Shown here: piece by piece, positions 1 through 6,529 of the stretch | How the letters are laid out: every line of letters starts with the position of its first letter | Position numbering within the stretch: position 1 is the first letter of the stretch | NCBI GenBank assembly: GCA_035556515.1 | Contig: DATMEO010000184.1 | Location: 1 to 7,232 of the forward strand | Origin: Gaiellasilicea sp035556515 | GTDB lineage: Bacteria; Actinomycetota; Thermoleophilia; Gaiellales; Gaiellaceae | DNA: 7,232 bases | Direction: 5' to 3' | Position numbers and translations under genes: made by a program | Notes under the pieces: generated by a model | What the model saw: the letters and a program-made list of their open reading frames with translations, nothing else | Database searches by the model: none | Told to the model about the DNA's origin: nothing

Positions 1-149
1 CCGTGCTGGTGAGAGTCGCCGACATGGGAGTGAAGTCCTTCCGCAGAGAGTGAGCAAACGTGCCGCTTCCTCACTATCGGGTCGTCTTTCGCCCCGGCTG
101 GAGACTCGATTCAGGCGAACGGCCATCCCCGATTCGGGTGAGGCTCGCG
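1..149. other. Left-edge stretch without a confident gene
   Basis: No convincing coding sequence is visible here. The stretch is less GC-rich than the neighbouring genes and all long frames through it are artefacts of GC-rich DNA. A short open stretch at 3-53 on the plus strand (ending in TGA) could be the last 16 codons of a gene to the left, but nothing in it is recognisable. The stretch also contains the weak hairpin listed separately, just past the stop of the minus-strand methyltransferase. Confidence 0.5.
122..144 (-). terminator. Weak hairpin after the methyltransferase stop
   Basis: Five bases past the stop codon of the minus-strand methyltransferase, the minus strand reads a CCCG stem, a short AAT loop and a CGGG stem, flanked by a further GCC/GGC pair across a 3x3 internal loop. 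It is in the right place for a transcript end, but no T-tract follows, so it does not meet the usual definition of an intrinsic terminator. It could be chance in GC-rich DNA. Confidence 0.2.
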
Positions 150-797
150 TCACTCCTTCGGTGGGCGCGCGACGCCCGCGTAGCGAAAGCCGAGCGCCTT
201 GATCGCGCCCGCGTCGATCAGCGCCTGCTCCAGCACCTCGGTGGCGACGCCGCCGAGATGGCGGTAGAGAAACGGTGTCCATGCGAAGGTGCGCTCCTCA
301 AAGCGCGCGTCGACAGCCGCCCGCAGCGCCCCGAAGCCGTGGACACCCAGATGCTCCGCCTCCCACTCCTCGCGGAGTACGGCGGGAGACGCGGGGGCCT
401 CGCCGTGGCCCGCGGCCGCGAGCGCGCGCTGCTGGTTGTAGAGCCAGTCGAACGTCGGGTCATCGACGAGGTCCCACCCGTGCTCGTCGAGCACGAGCAG
501 CCCTCGCGGCAGCAGCTCGACAATGCGGTCGAGCGCCTGCTCGAGGTCGCGGATGTGGTGGAGCGCGTGGGTTGCGACGACGGCGTCGAACGGCCCTTCC
601 TCCGGCAGGATGTCCTCGAGCAGCACGCGTCGGAAGCGGTCGCCCTGCGGCGCGAGCGGATCGATCCCGAGCACGTCGTAGCCGGCGACGGCCAGCGCCG
701 TCGTCAGCTCGCCCTGGCCGCAGCCGACCTCGAGCAGGCGCGCCGGCGGCGACGGCAGGTGCCCGCGGGCGAAGTCGAGAAACGTAGATTGAGCCAC
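150..797 (-). CDS. Class I SAM-dependent methyltransferase
   Basis: A 215-residue soluble protein with a Rossmann-type methyltransferase fold. The SAM-binding motif I is LLEVGCGQG at residues 21-29. An acidic residue at the end of strand 2 follows (GID, D46), which normally binds the ribose hydroxyls. The motif around residues 69-82 (PFDAVVATHALHHI) is typical of the Methyltransf_11/25 group. It should transfer a methyl group from SAM to a small molecule; the acceptor cannot be read from the sequence. The GTG at 797 is the only usable start: motif I lies close behind it, and there is no in-frame ATG or GTG nearby on either side. No Shine-Dalgarno sequence precedes it, but a TAGTCT box ends 8 nt upstream, which suggests a leaderless mRNA. 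The gene is divergent from the glycosylase operon, with one base between the start codons. It may be co-regulated with that operon, but an unrelated housekeeping role is equally possible. Confidence 0.9.
   Translation of the reverse strand: MAQSTFLDFARGHLPSPPARLLEVGCGQGELTTALAVAGYDVLGIDPLAPQGDRFRRVLLEDILPEEGPFDAVVATHALHHIRDLEQALDRIVELLPRGLLVLDEHGWDLVDDPTFDWLYNQQRALAAAGHGEAPASPAVLREEWEAEHLGVHGFGALRAAVDARFEERTFAWTPFLYRHLGGVATEVLEQALIDAGAIKALGFRYAGVARPPKE
785..790 (+). promoter_or_regulatory. Putative leaderless -10 box (TAGATT)
   Basis: TAGATT fits the actinobacterial -10 pattern TAnnnT and ends 8 nt before the ATG at 799, so transcription would begin at or next to the start codon. It lies inside codons 3-5 of the divergent methyltransferase. 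No clear -35 box is visible around 762-767, which is common for this promoter type. The assignment rests on motif and spacing only. Confidence 0.45.
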
Positions 798-798
798 G

Positions 799-1938
799 AT
801 GCCGGAGACTACGGTGAGCGTGACGGCCGTCCGCCGGCTAGCGGTCGCGGCACAGGGGTTCGCGGGGCGCTATCGGCGTGCGAGCGGGCCGAGCGTCGAG
901 GCCGCGATCCGGCGGCTCTCCTGCGTTCAGCTGGACTCGATCTCGACGGTCGAGCGCAGCCACCGGATCGCTCTCGCGAGCCGGGTCGGCGACTACCCGC
1001 GGGAGGCCGTATCGCGGCTGCTCGCCCGGGGGCGGATCTTCGAGTACTGGGCACACGAGGCGTGCCTGCTGCCGATCGAGTCCTGGCCGCTCTTCCGGCC
1101 GGCGATGGAGAACGGCGGCCGCGGTTGGTACGGCGCGGTCGGCAAGACGCACCCGCACCTCGCCGAGGAGATCCTGGCCGAGATCCGCGAGCGTGGCCCG
1201 CTCGCCTCGCGCCACTTCGAAGGCGCGGCCGGCGGCGGGATGTGGAACTGGAAGCCGGCGAAGGCGATGCTGGAGCGGCTCTGGAACCACGGCGATCTCG
1301 TGATCGCGGGCCGCCAGGGATTCCAGCGCGTCTACGACCTGGCCGAGCGGGTGATCCCGCGTGCGCAGCTCGAGGCGCCGGTTCCGTCCGAGCACGAGCT
1401 GCTGCGGACGCTCGCCGAGCAGGCCGTGCGAGCCCGCGGTGTCCTCACCGAGTCCGGCGTCAAGGAGCACTGGCGGCTGCGGGGTGGTGTTGCGCGGGTG
1501 CGGCCGGCGATCGAGGAGCTCGTGGCGGAGGGGCGGCTGCGGCGGCTGCGTGTCGACGACGGCGGCCCCGACGTGCTCGTTCCGGCCGGCGCGGAGCTCG
1601 ACCTCCCCGCTCCGCGTGCGGCAGTGCTGCTGACCCCGTTCGACAACCTGCTCTGGGACCGACCCTTCGCACGCCGGATCCTCGAGTTCGACCACCTGAT
1701 CGAGGTCTACAAGCCCGCGCCCCAGCGGCAGTATGGCTACTACGTGCTCCCGTTCCTCCGCGGCGACCGGATCGTCGGCCGCGCCGACCTGAAGTCGGAG
1801 CGGCAGGAAGGGCGGCTCCTCGTGCGCGCCTTCCACCGCGAGGACGGCGTCCGCCACTCGGGAGCGCTCGACGACGCGCTCGACCGCGCCCTCGACCGGC
1901 TCGCCCGCACGATCGGGCTCGCCGAGGTCGTCCGGTGA
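799..1938 (+). CDS. YcaQ/AlkZ-type winged-helix DNA glycosylase (full length)
   Basis: A 379-residue cytoplasmic protein of the HTH_42 family (YcaQ/AlkZ), monofunctional DNA glycosylases that excise alkylated purines and unhook interstrand crosslinks. The catalytic signature is QLD at Q44 and D46, followed by VERSHR (51-56). The QxD form is that of E. coli YcaQ rather than the QxQ of Streptomyces AlkZ. Other family landmarks are FEYWAH (81-86), a WNWKPAK stretch leading to GFQRVYDL (149-181), a further winged-helix-like segment (about 195-262), LLTPFDNLLWDR (277-288), QYGYYVLP (311-318) and GRADLK (327-332). Length is normal for the family. The ATG at 799 suits a leaderless message (TAGATT box). 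A GTG at 814 with GGAG six bases upstream is a good alternative and aligns with the start of the downstream paralogue; it would give 374 residues. It is the first gene of the plus-strand unit, and its stop overlaps the next start in GTGA. Family assignment is firm; the lesion specificity is not known. Confidence 0.9.
   Translation: MPETTVSVTAVRRLAVAAQGFAGRYRRASGPSVEAAIRRLSCVQLDSISTVERSHRIALASRVGDYPREAVSRLLARGRIFEYWAHEACLLPIESWPLFRPAMENGGRGWYGAVGKTHPHLAEEILAEIRERGPLASRHFEGAAGGGMWNWKPAKAMLERLWNHGDLVIAGRQGFQRVYDLAERVIPRAQLEAPVPSEHELLRTLAEQAVRARGVLTESGVKEHWRLRGGVARVRPAIEELVAEGRLRRLRVDDGGPDVLVPAGAELDLPAPRAAVLLTPFDNLLWDRPFARRILEFDHLIEVYKPAPQRQYGYYVLPFLRGDRIVGRADLKSERQEGRLLVRAFHREDGVRHSGALDDALDRALDRLARTIGLAEVVR
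806..811 (-). promoter_or_regulatory. Putative leaderless -10 box (TAGTCT) for the methyltransferase
   Basis: On the minus strand TAGTCT (a TAnnnT match) ends 8 nt before the GTG at 797, the same spacing as the box on the other strand. It overlaps codons 3-5 of the glycosylase gene. The methyltransferase has no Shine-Dalgarno sequence, which supports a leaderless start. No -35 box is evident. Confidence 0.4.
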
Positions 1939-2930
1939 AGGTAAGCGTCGAGGAGGCGCGGCGGATCGCAGTCCGCGCGCAGGCGCTCGACGGCTCGGCG
2001 TCCGGCGTCCTCGAGACCGTGCGCCGGCTCGGCTCCCTCCAGATCGACGTCGTCCAGCCGGTCGAGCGGCCGCAGCACCTCGTCCTCTTCAGCCGGCTCG
2101 GGCCTGGCTACGACCGAGCCGAGCTCGACCGGCTGCTCTGGGAGGAGCGCGCCCTCTTCGAGTGGGACGCGTTCATCTATCCGATCGATGACCTGCCGCT
2201 CGTCCGGGCGCGGATCCGCGACTTTCGCCGTTCCCGCCGCACCAAGAGCCACCGTTGGGTGCACGAGTTCCTGACGGAGAACCGCGCCTTCAAGCGCTAC
2301 GTCCTGCGCGAGCTGAAGCAGAACGGCCCCGTCCTCTCCCGCGACCTCGAGGATCGCTCGAAGGGCGAGCGGCGCGATCACCGTTGGTGGGGGCCACGCA
2401 TGGTCGGGCTGATGCTGCTCTCGCTCCACCTCTACGGCGAGGTGACCGTCGTCGGCCGGCAGGGCGGGCAACGACTCTGGGATCTGACCTCGCGCTGGTG
2501 GCCGGAGTCGAAGACGGTCACGGTGGCGCAAGGGCAGCGGCTCCGCGAGGAGCGCCGGTTCCGCACGCAGGGCGTTCAGTTCGTGCACGGTGAGTGGGTC
2601 GCGCATCCGGACGCCGAAGACGGGCCGGTGCCGGACCGCGCCGTCCTCCTCTCCCCCTTCGACCGCCTCGTCTACGACCGGAATCGTGCCGAGGCGCTCT
2701 GGGGCTTCCACTACCGGCTGGAGATGTTCGTGCCGAAGGCGAAGCGAGAGTACGGGTATTACGTGCTGCCGCTGCTCGTGGGCGACGAGATCGTCGGCCG
2801 CGCCGAGCCTCGCTTCGACCGCAAGACAGGCGTTCTGGAGCTGCTCGGCGCCTGGGGCGACACCTCGCGGCTCGACGAGGCTCTCGACGACCTCGCAGCG
2901 TGGCTCGGGGCGGCTAGCATCAGGCGGTAG
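1935..2930 (+). CDS. Divergent, shorter YcaQ-like winged-helix DNA glycosylase paralogue
   Basis: A 331-residue HTH_42-family protein, clearly paralogous to the gene before it. Shared landmarks are QID at Q36 and D38, VERPQH (43-48), a GGQRLWDL stretch (177-184), LLSPFDRLVYDR (238-249) and EYGYYVLP (272-279). It differs in two places. The canonical EYWxH box is replaced by FEWDAFIYP (75-83). Only about 45 residues separate WWP (190) from AVLLSPFD (236), against about 87 in the first paralogue, so one winged-helix-like segment is missing. The usual GRxDLK is changed to GRAEPRFDR (288-296). The GTG start at 1935 overlaps the previous stop (GTGA), has GAGG seven bases upstream, and gives an N-terminus that aligns with the first paralogue. 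The same frame stays open leftward to 60, but that part is not coding. The catalytic residues are retained, so it may be an active glycosylase with a different lesion range; a DNA-binding role without catalysis is possible. Confidence 0.87.
   Translation: MKVSVEEARRIAVRAQALDGSASGVLETVRRLGSLQIDVVQPVERPQHLVLFSRLGPGYDRAELDRLLWEERALFEWDAFIYPIDDLPLVRARIRDFRRSRRTKSHRWVHEFLTENRAFKRYVLRELKQNGPVLSRDLEDRSKGERRDHRWWGPRMVGLMLLSLHLYGEVTVVGRQGGQRLWDLTSRWWPESKTVTVAQGQRLREERRFRTQGVQFVHGEWVAHPDAEDGPVPDRAVLLSPFDRLVYDRNRAEALWGFHYRLEMFVPKAKREYGYYVLPLLVGDEIVGRAEPRFDRKTGVLELLGAWGDTSRLDEALDDLAAWLGAASIRR
2915..2920 (+). promoter_or_regulatory. Possible internal -10 box (TAGCAT) before the cystathionine enzyme gene
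   Basis: GCTAGCAT contains a TAnnnT match that ends 10 nt before the ATG at 2931, inside the last codons of the upstream glycosylase. It could give a nearly leaderless internal transcript for the cystathionine enzyme gene. An AGGCGG at 2922-2927 could instead be a ribosome binding site, so read-through translation is also served. Motif-based only. Confidence 0.3.
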
Positions 2931-4076
2931 ATGGACTTCGAGACCCGCGCCATTCACGACGGCCAGGAGCCCGACCCGGCCACCGGCGCGATCATCACGC
3001 CGATCTACCAGACGTCGACGTACGTGCAGGAAGCGGTCGGCGTCCACAAGGGCTACGACTACGCGCGCGTCGCGAACCCGACACGCTCGGCGCTGCAGGC
3101 CGCGCTCGCGTCGCTCGAGAACGCCGAGCACGGGATCGCCTTCTCCTCCGGCCTCGGGGCGACGACGACGCTGATGCACCTGGTCAACCCGGGCGAACGC
3201 GTCGTCCTGATCGCCGACGTCTACGGCGGCGTCTACCGGATGACCTCGCAGGTCTACGAGCCGAAGGGTTACCTCTTCGACTACCTCCCGGCCGCAGAGT
3301 TCGCGAACCTGGCCGCGCATCTGGACGGAAACACGCGGATGGTCTGGATCGAGAGCCCCTCGAACCCGATGCTGAACGTCGTCGACATTCGCGCGGCGGC
3401 CGAGGCGGCGCACGCGGTCGGCGCGATCCTCGTCGTCGACAACACCTTCGCGACGCCGTACCTGCAGAACCCGCTCGACCTCGGGGCCGACGCCGTCGTT
3501 CACTCGACGACGAAGTACCTCGGCGGCCACTCCGACGTCGTCGGCGGCTTCGTCGGCACGAACGACCCGACGATCGCGGAGCGCCTCTACTTCCTGCAGA
3601 AGTCGCTCGGCGCCGTGCCGGGGCCGTTCGACTCCTGGCTCGTCCTGCGCGGGATCAAGACGCTGGCCGTCCGGATGCGCCAGCACTGCGAGAACGCGCG
3701 CGCGATCGCCGGCTGGCTGGAGCAGCAGCCGGGCGTCGAGCAGGTGCTCTACCCCGGCCTGCCCTCGCATCCCGGCCACGAGATTGCGAAGCGGCAGATG
3801 CGGGACTTCGGCGGGATGATCTCCTTCCTCGTCGACACCGAGGAGACCGCGGTCGAGCTCGTCGCGAAGACGACGCTGTTCCAGCTCGCCGAGTCGCTCG
3901 GCGGCGTCGAGAGCATGATCGAGCACCCGGCGCGGATGACCCACGCGTCCACGGCCGACGCCCCGTTCGCAGCGCCGCGGAACCTGATCCGCCTCTCGGT
4001 CGGGATCGAGTCGGTCGACGACCTGATCGCCGACCTCGCATCGGCGCTCGTCCCTGCCGCCGCGCACGCCAAGTAA
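2931..4076 (+). CDS. metB: Cystathionine gamma-synthase / gamma-lyase (PLP-dependent)
   Basis: A 381-residue Cys/Met-metabolism PLP enzyme of fold type I, of normal length. The Schiff-base lysine is K195 in HSTTKYLGGHSD. D170 in VVDNTFATP contacts the pyridine nitrogen. YDYARVANPTR (42-52) supplies the tyrosine and arginine that reach the neighbouring subunit's cofactor phosphate, SSGLGA (72-77) binds the phosphate, and R354 in LIRLSVGIES should hold the substrate carboxylate. ESLGGVES (321-328) is typical of the gamma-synthase/gamma-lyase group. As a synthase it joins O-acyl-homoserine and cysteine into cystathionine for methionine synthesis; as a lyase it splits cystathionine to cysteine. 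The sequence does not separate these two activities. The ATG follows the upstream stop codon without any gap, and the hydrolase gene begins 7 nt after its stop. No SAM riboswitch or other leader can fit here. Confidence 0.93.
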   Translation: MDFETRAIHDGQEPDPATGAIITPIYQTSTYVQEAVGVHKGYDYARVANPTRSALQAALASLENAEHGIAFSSGLGATTTLMHLVNPGERVVLIADVYGGVYRMTSQVYEPKGYLFDYLPAAEFANLAAHLDGNTRMVWIESPSNPMLNVVDIRAAAEAAHAVGAILVVDNTFATPYLQNPLDLGADAVVHSTTKYLGGHSDVVGGFVGTNDPTIAERLYFLQKSLGAVPGPFDSWLVLRGIKTLAVRMRQHCENARAIAGWLEQQPGVEQVLYPGLPSHPGHEIAKRQMRDFGGMISFLVDTEETAVELVAKTTLFQLAESLGGVESMIEHPARMTHASTADAPFAAPRNLIRLSVGIESVDDLIADLASALVPAAAHAK

Positions 4077-4083
4077 CAGTCTG

Positions 4084-4923
4084 TTGCAAGGCGAGCCGAT
4101 CGACCTCGTCCACGGCGGCGCGGCCCGAACGGTCGGGGTGTACCTGCTGGACACGTCCGAGGGACTGTCCCTCTTCGATTGCGGCCCCTCGAGCTGCATC
4201 GCGGCGCTGAAGGACGGGCTCGCGGAGCGGGGCTTCGAGCTGGCCGACGTCAGGAACCTGCTCCTCTCGCACATCCACCTCGACCACGCCGGGGCGGCCG
4301 GATCGCTCGTTCGCGAGCACCCCGGACTGCAGGTGTGGGTCTCGGAGGTCGGCGCGCCGCACCTCGTCGACCCGTCCCGGCTCGAACGGAGCGCGCGGCG
4401 GCTCTACGGCGAGACCTTCGACGGGCTCTGGGGTGAGCTCGCGCCCGTGCCGAGGGAGAACGTGCGCGTCGCCGAGGGCCGCGCTGCCGGTCTCGAGGTC
4501 TTCGCCGCCCCCGGCCACGCTTCGCATCACGTCTGCTACTTCGACGGCTCGACCCTGTACGCGGGCGACGCCGCCGGCGTGCGGATTCAGCCGAGCCGCT
4601 CCGTGCTGCCGCCGACGCCGCCGCCGGACGTCGACGTCGAGGGCTGGTACCGCACACTCGAGCAGATCGAGCGCCGTGCCCCCGAGCGGCTCGCGCTGAT
4701 CCACTTCGGTCTCGCCGACGACGTCAGCCGCCATCTCGCCGGGTTGCGCGGGCGGCTCGACACCTGGGCGAAGCGCGTCGAGGAAGGCGTGTCCGAGGCG
4801 GAGTTCGTCGCGGCCGCCAAGGCCGACCTGCCGACGGAGGAAGCCGACGGCTACGACCGCGCGATGCCGTTCTGGCAGTCATACCAGGGACTGAGGCGAT
4901 ACTGGGACACGCGTGCGGCGTAG
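4084..4923 (+). CDS. Metallo-beta-lactamase-fold hydrolase
   Basis: A 279-residue cytoplasmic protein with the complete dinuclear metal site of the metallo-beta-lactamase superfamily: HIHLDH at 63-68, H145 in GHASHH, D162 in AGDAAG, and H207 in IHFG. The C-terminal part (about 180-279) is helical, as in glyoxalase II-like and general MBL hydrolases, and may form a substrate lid. It probably hydrolyses a small ester, thioester or lactone; the substrate cannot be deduced. The TTG at 4084 is chosen because the next in-frame candidate (GTG at 4138) would remove the first beta strand (IDLVHGG). There is no clear Shine-Dalgarno sequence, so translation may depend on coupling to the gene 7 nt upstream. 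The 3' end overlaps the exporter gene by 11 nt. Confidence 0.9.
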   Translation: MQGEPIDLVHGGAARTVGVYLLDTSEGLSLFDCGPSSCIAALKDGLAERGFELADVRNLLLSHIHLDHAGAAGSLVREHPGLQVWVSEVGAPHLVDPSRLERSARRLYGETFDGLWGELAPVPRENVRVAEGRAAGLEVFAAPGHASHHVCYFDGSTLYAGDAAGVRIQPSRSVLPPTPPPDVDVEGWYRTLEQIERRAPERLALIHFGLADDVSRHLAGLRGRLDTWAKRVEEGVSEAEFVAAAKADLPTEEADGYDRAMPFWQSYQGLRRYWDTRAA

Positions 4924-6127
4924 CGCCGCGCCGCTGCGCGAGCGCGAGTTTCGCCTCCTCTTCGCCGGCCGCACGATCTCGCTTGCCGGCAGCGCGATCG
5001 CTCCGGTCGCGCTTGCGTTCGCCGTCCTCGACCTGACCGGCTCGAAGACCGACCTCGGCCTGATCCTCGCCGCGCAGCAGGTGCCGCTCGTCCTCTTCCT
5101 GCTCGTCGGCGGGATCTGGGCCGACCGGCTTCCGCGTAACAAGGTGATGGTGAGCGCGAACGTCGTCAGCGCGTTCGCTCAGGCCTGCGCGGCCGGGTTG
5201 CTGATCGCCGGGCACGCGCAGGTCTGGCACCTCGCCGCGCTGGCAGCCGTCAACGGAACCGCGATCGCGTTCTACTTCCCGGCGTCGGCGGGCGTCACGC
5301 CGCAAACGGTGCCGCCGCTGCTGTTGCAGGAGGCGAACGCGCTGCTCGCGCTGGCCCGCAACGCGACGGCGATCGGCGGCGCGGCGCTCGCGGGCTTCCT
5401 CGTCGCCGGCTTCGGGCCCGGAGTCGCGATCGCGCTGGATGCGGTCACCTTTCTCGCCGCCGCGGGGATCGTCGCGCTGATGCGGCTCGAGCTCGTGCCG
5501 CGGGAGGAGGCACACAGCTTCTTCTCCGATCTCGCGACCGGCTGGCACGAGTTCCGCTCGCGGACATGGCTGTGGGTGATCGTGCTGCAGTTCTCACTCC
5601 TGCTCGCCGTCGACATCGGCGCCTTCAGCGTGCTCGGGCCGGTCGTCGCCGACGAGGAACTCGGCGGCGCGAAGGCGTGGGGAGCGATCCTGACCGGCCA
5701 GGCCGTCGGGCTTCTTGCGGGCGGCCTCGTCGGGCTCCGGTACCGCCCGCGGCGGATGCTGCTCGTCGCGACGCTCGCGATGCTGCTGACGCCGGCGTCA
5801 CTCGTCGCGCTCGGCTTCCCGCTCGCCCTGCCCCTGATCGTCGTTGCCGCCGCCGTCTCGGGTGCCGGGATCGAGATCTTCGTCCTGCTCTGGAACACGA
5901 CGATGCAGCAGGAGATTCCGGCCGACAAGCTCTCGCGCGTCTACTCCTACGACGCGCTCGGCTCGTTCGCCCTGCTCCCGATCGGGCTCGCGGCGGCCGG
6001 CCCGATCGCCGAGCTCGTGGGCGTGCGAGCAACGCTCTGGGGCGCCGCCGCGATCGCGGTCGCCGTCACGCTCGCCGTCCTCCTCTCGCACGACGTCCGC
6101 ACGCTGGAACGCCGGCCAACCGCATAG
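4913..6127 (+). CDS. Major facilitator superfamily exporter (MFS_3/EntS-like)
   Basis: A 404-residue integral membrane protein with about ten to twelve hydrophobic helices. Features seen are a short cytoplasmic N-terminus with REREFRLLFAGR (9-20), the MFS motif A-like GGIWADRLPR after helix 2 (66-75, with D71 and R72), ANALLALARNATAIGG (141-156), a long central loop around 195-215, and LWNTTMQQEIPADKLSRVYS (326-345). This pattern matches the MFS_3 group that includes the enterobactin exporter EntS and many putative drug exporters, so proton-driven efflux of a small molecule is expected. The GTG start at 4913 lies inside the end of the hydrolase gene (11-nt overlap), with GGGA five bases upstream, indicating translational coupling. 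The substrate is unknown; its operon partners are the only hint. Confidence 0.9.
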   Translation: MRRSAAPLREREFRLLFAGRTISLAGSAIAPVALAFAVLDLTGSKTDLGLILAAQQVPLVLFLLVGGIWADRLPRNKVMVSANVVSAFAQACAAGLLIAGHAQVWHLAALAAVNGTAIAFYFPASAGVTPQTVPPLLLQEANALLALARNATAIGGAALAGFLVAGFGPGVAIALDAVTFLAAAGIVALMRLELVPREEAHSFFSDLATGWHEFRSRTWLWVIVLQFSLLLAVDIGAFSVLGPVVADEELGGAKAWGAILTGQAVGLLAGGLVGLRYRPRRMLLVATLAMLLTPASLVALGFPLALPLIVVAAAVSGAGIEIFVLLWNTTMQQEIPADKLSRVYSYDALGSFALLPIGLAAAGPIAELVGVRATLWGAAAIAVAVTLAVLLSHDVRTLERRPTA

Positions 6128-6130
6128 GGT
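6125..6130 (+). promoter_or_regulatory. Putative leaderless -10 box (TAGGGT) overlapping the exporter stop codon
   Basis: TAGGGT matches TAnnnT and ends 6 nt before the GTG at 6137, the standard spacing for a leaderless start. Its first three bases are the stop codon of the exporter gene. The oxidoreductase gene lacks a properly spaced Shine-Dalgarno sequence (only AGAG touching the start), which favours a leaderless internal transcript. Confidence 0.4.
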
Positions 6131-6136
6131 CAAGAG

Positions 6137-6529
6137 GTGCCAGCGGCGCCGATCCCGCCCGAGATCGAGGACTTCCTCAGAAAGCCGAACCCGGCCATCG
6201 TGGCGACGATCCGTCCTGACGGCTCGCCGCACTCCGTGGCGACCTGGTACGACATCGTCGACGGGCTGATCCTGCTGAACATGGCCGCTACGCGCGCGCG
6301 GCTGGGCCACATCAGACGAGATCCGCGGGTCTCGTTGACCGTCCTCGACGAGGGCGACTGGTACACGCACGTCACCCTCACCGGCGTGATCGAGCGACTC
6401 GAGGACGACCCCGAGCTCGCCGACATCGACCGGCTCGCGCTCCGCTACCAGGGAAACCGCTTCCGGAACCGTGAAGCCGCGCGCGTCAGCGCCTGGATGC
6501 GCTGCGAGCGCTGGTACCGCTGGGACTGA
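6137..6529 (+). CDS. PPOX/FDOR split-barrel oxidoreductase (F420- or FMN-binding)
   Basis: A 130-residue protein of the pyridoxamine 5'-phosphate oxidase-like split-barrel fold, at the normal length for the small actinobacterial flavin/deazaflavin oxidoreductases. Landmarks are ATIRPDGSPHSVATWY (23-38), forming the first barrel strands, and RARLGHIRRDPRVSLTV (53-69), the region that normally binds the cofactor phosphate. A second set of barrel strands (78-87) follows, then a basic, aromatic C-terminus (RCERWYRW). Members of this group use F420 or FMN to reduce quinones, unsaturated compounds and other small molecules, but some only bind heme or flavin. The cofactor cannot be settled from the sequence alone. 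The GTG start at 6137 is 9 nt after the exporter stop. The gene is last in the plus-strand run and its stop lies 6 nt from that of the converging transporter gene. Confidence 0.85.
   Translation: MPAAPIPPEIEDFLRKPNPAIVATIRPDGSPHSVATWYDIVDGLILLNMAATRARLGHIRRDPRVSLTVLDEGDWYTHVTLTGVIERLEDDPELADIDRLALRYQGNRFRNREAARVSAWMRCERWYRWD

Noticed and set aside
3..53. Possible tail of a plus-strand gene entering from the left (16 codons, then TGA)
   Set aside because: It is too short to recognise, contains AGA codons unlike the neighbouring genes, and has no independent support.
838..1857. Minus-strand open frame of 339 codons
   Set aside because: It lies antisense inside the first glycosylase, shows no recognisable motif, and is explained by codon bias of the real gene.
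60..1934. Plus-strand frame open for 625 codons, in phase with the second glycosylase, as if it were a large N-terminal fusion
   Set aside because: It runs antisense to a clear methyltransferase and out of frame through a clear glycosylase. Its translation is low-complexity and rich in Arg, Ala, Gly and Pro. The GTG at 1935 has a ribosome binding site and a family-like N-terminus.
2890..2931. SAM riboswitch or S-box leader for the cystathionine enzyme
   Set aside because: There is no intergenic space: the ATG follows the upstream stop codon directly, and the preceding bases are well-supported coding sequence.
1740..4274. Minus-strand open frame of 844 codons
   Set aside because: It is antisense to three well-supported genes, and its translation is repetitive Arg/Asp/Glu/Val-rich sequence without any family motif. 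This is the usual shadow in DNA with G/C-biased third positions.
5272..5928. Minus-strand open frame of 218 codons inside the exporter gene
   Set aside because: Its Ser/Arg/Ala-rich translation is the mirror of the exporter's hydrophobic codons. There is no motif and no start signal.
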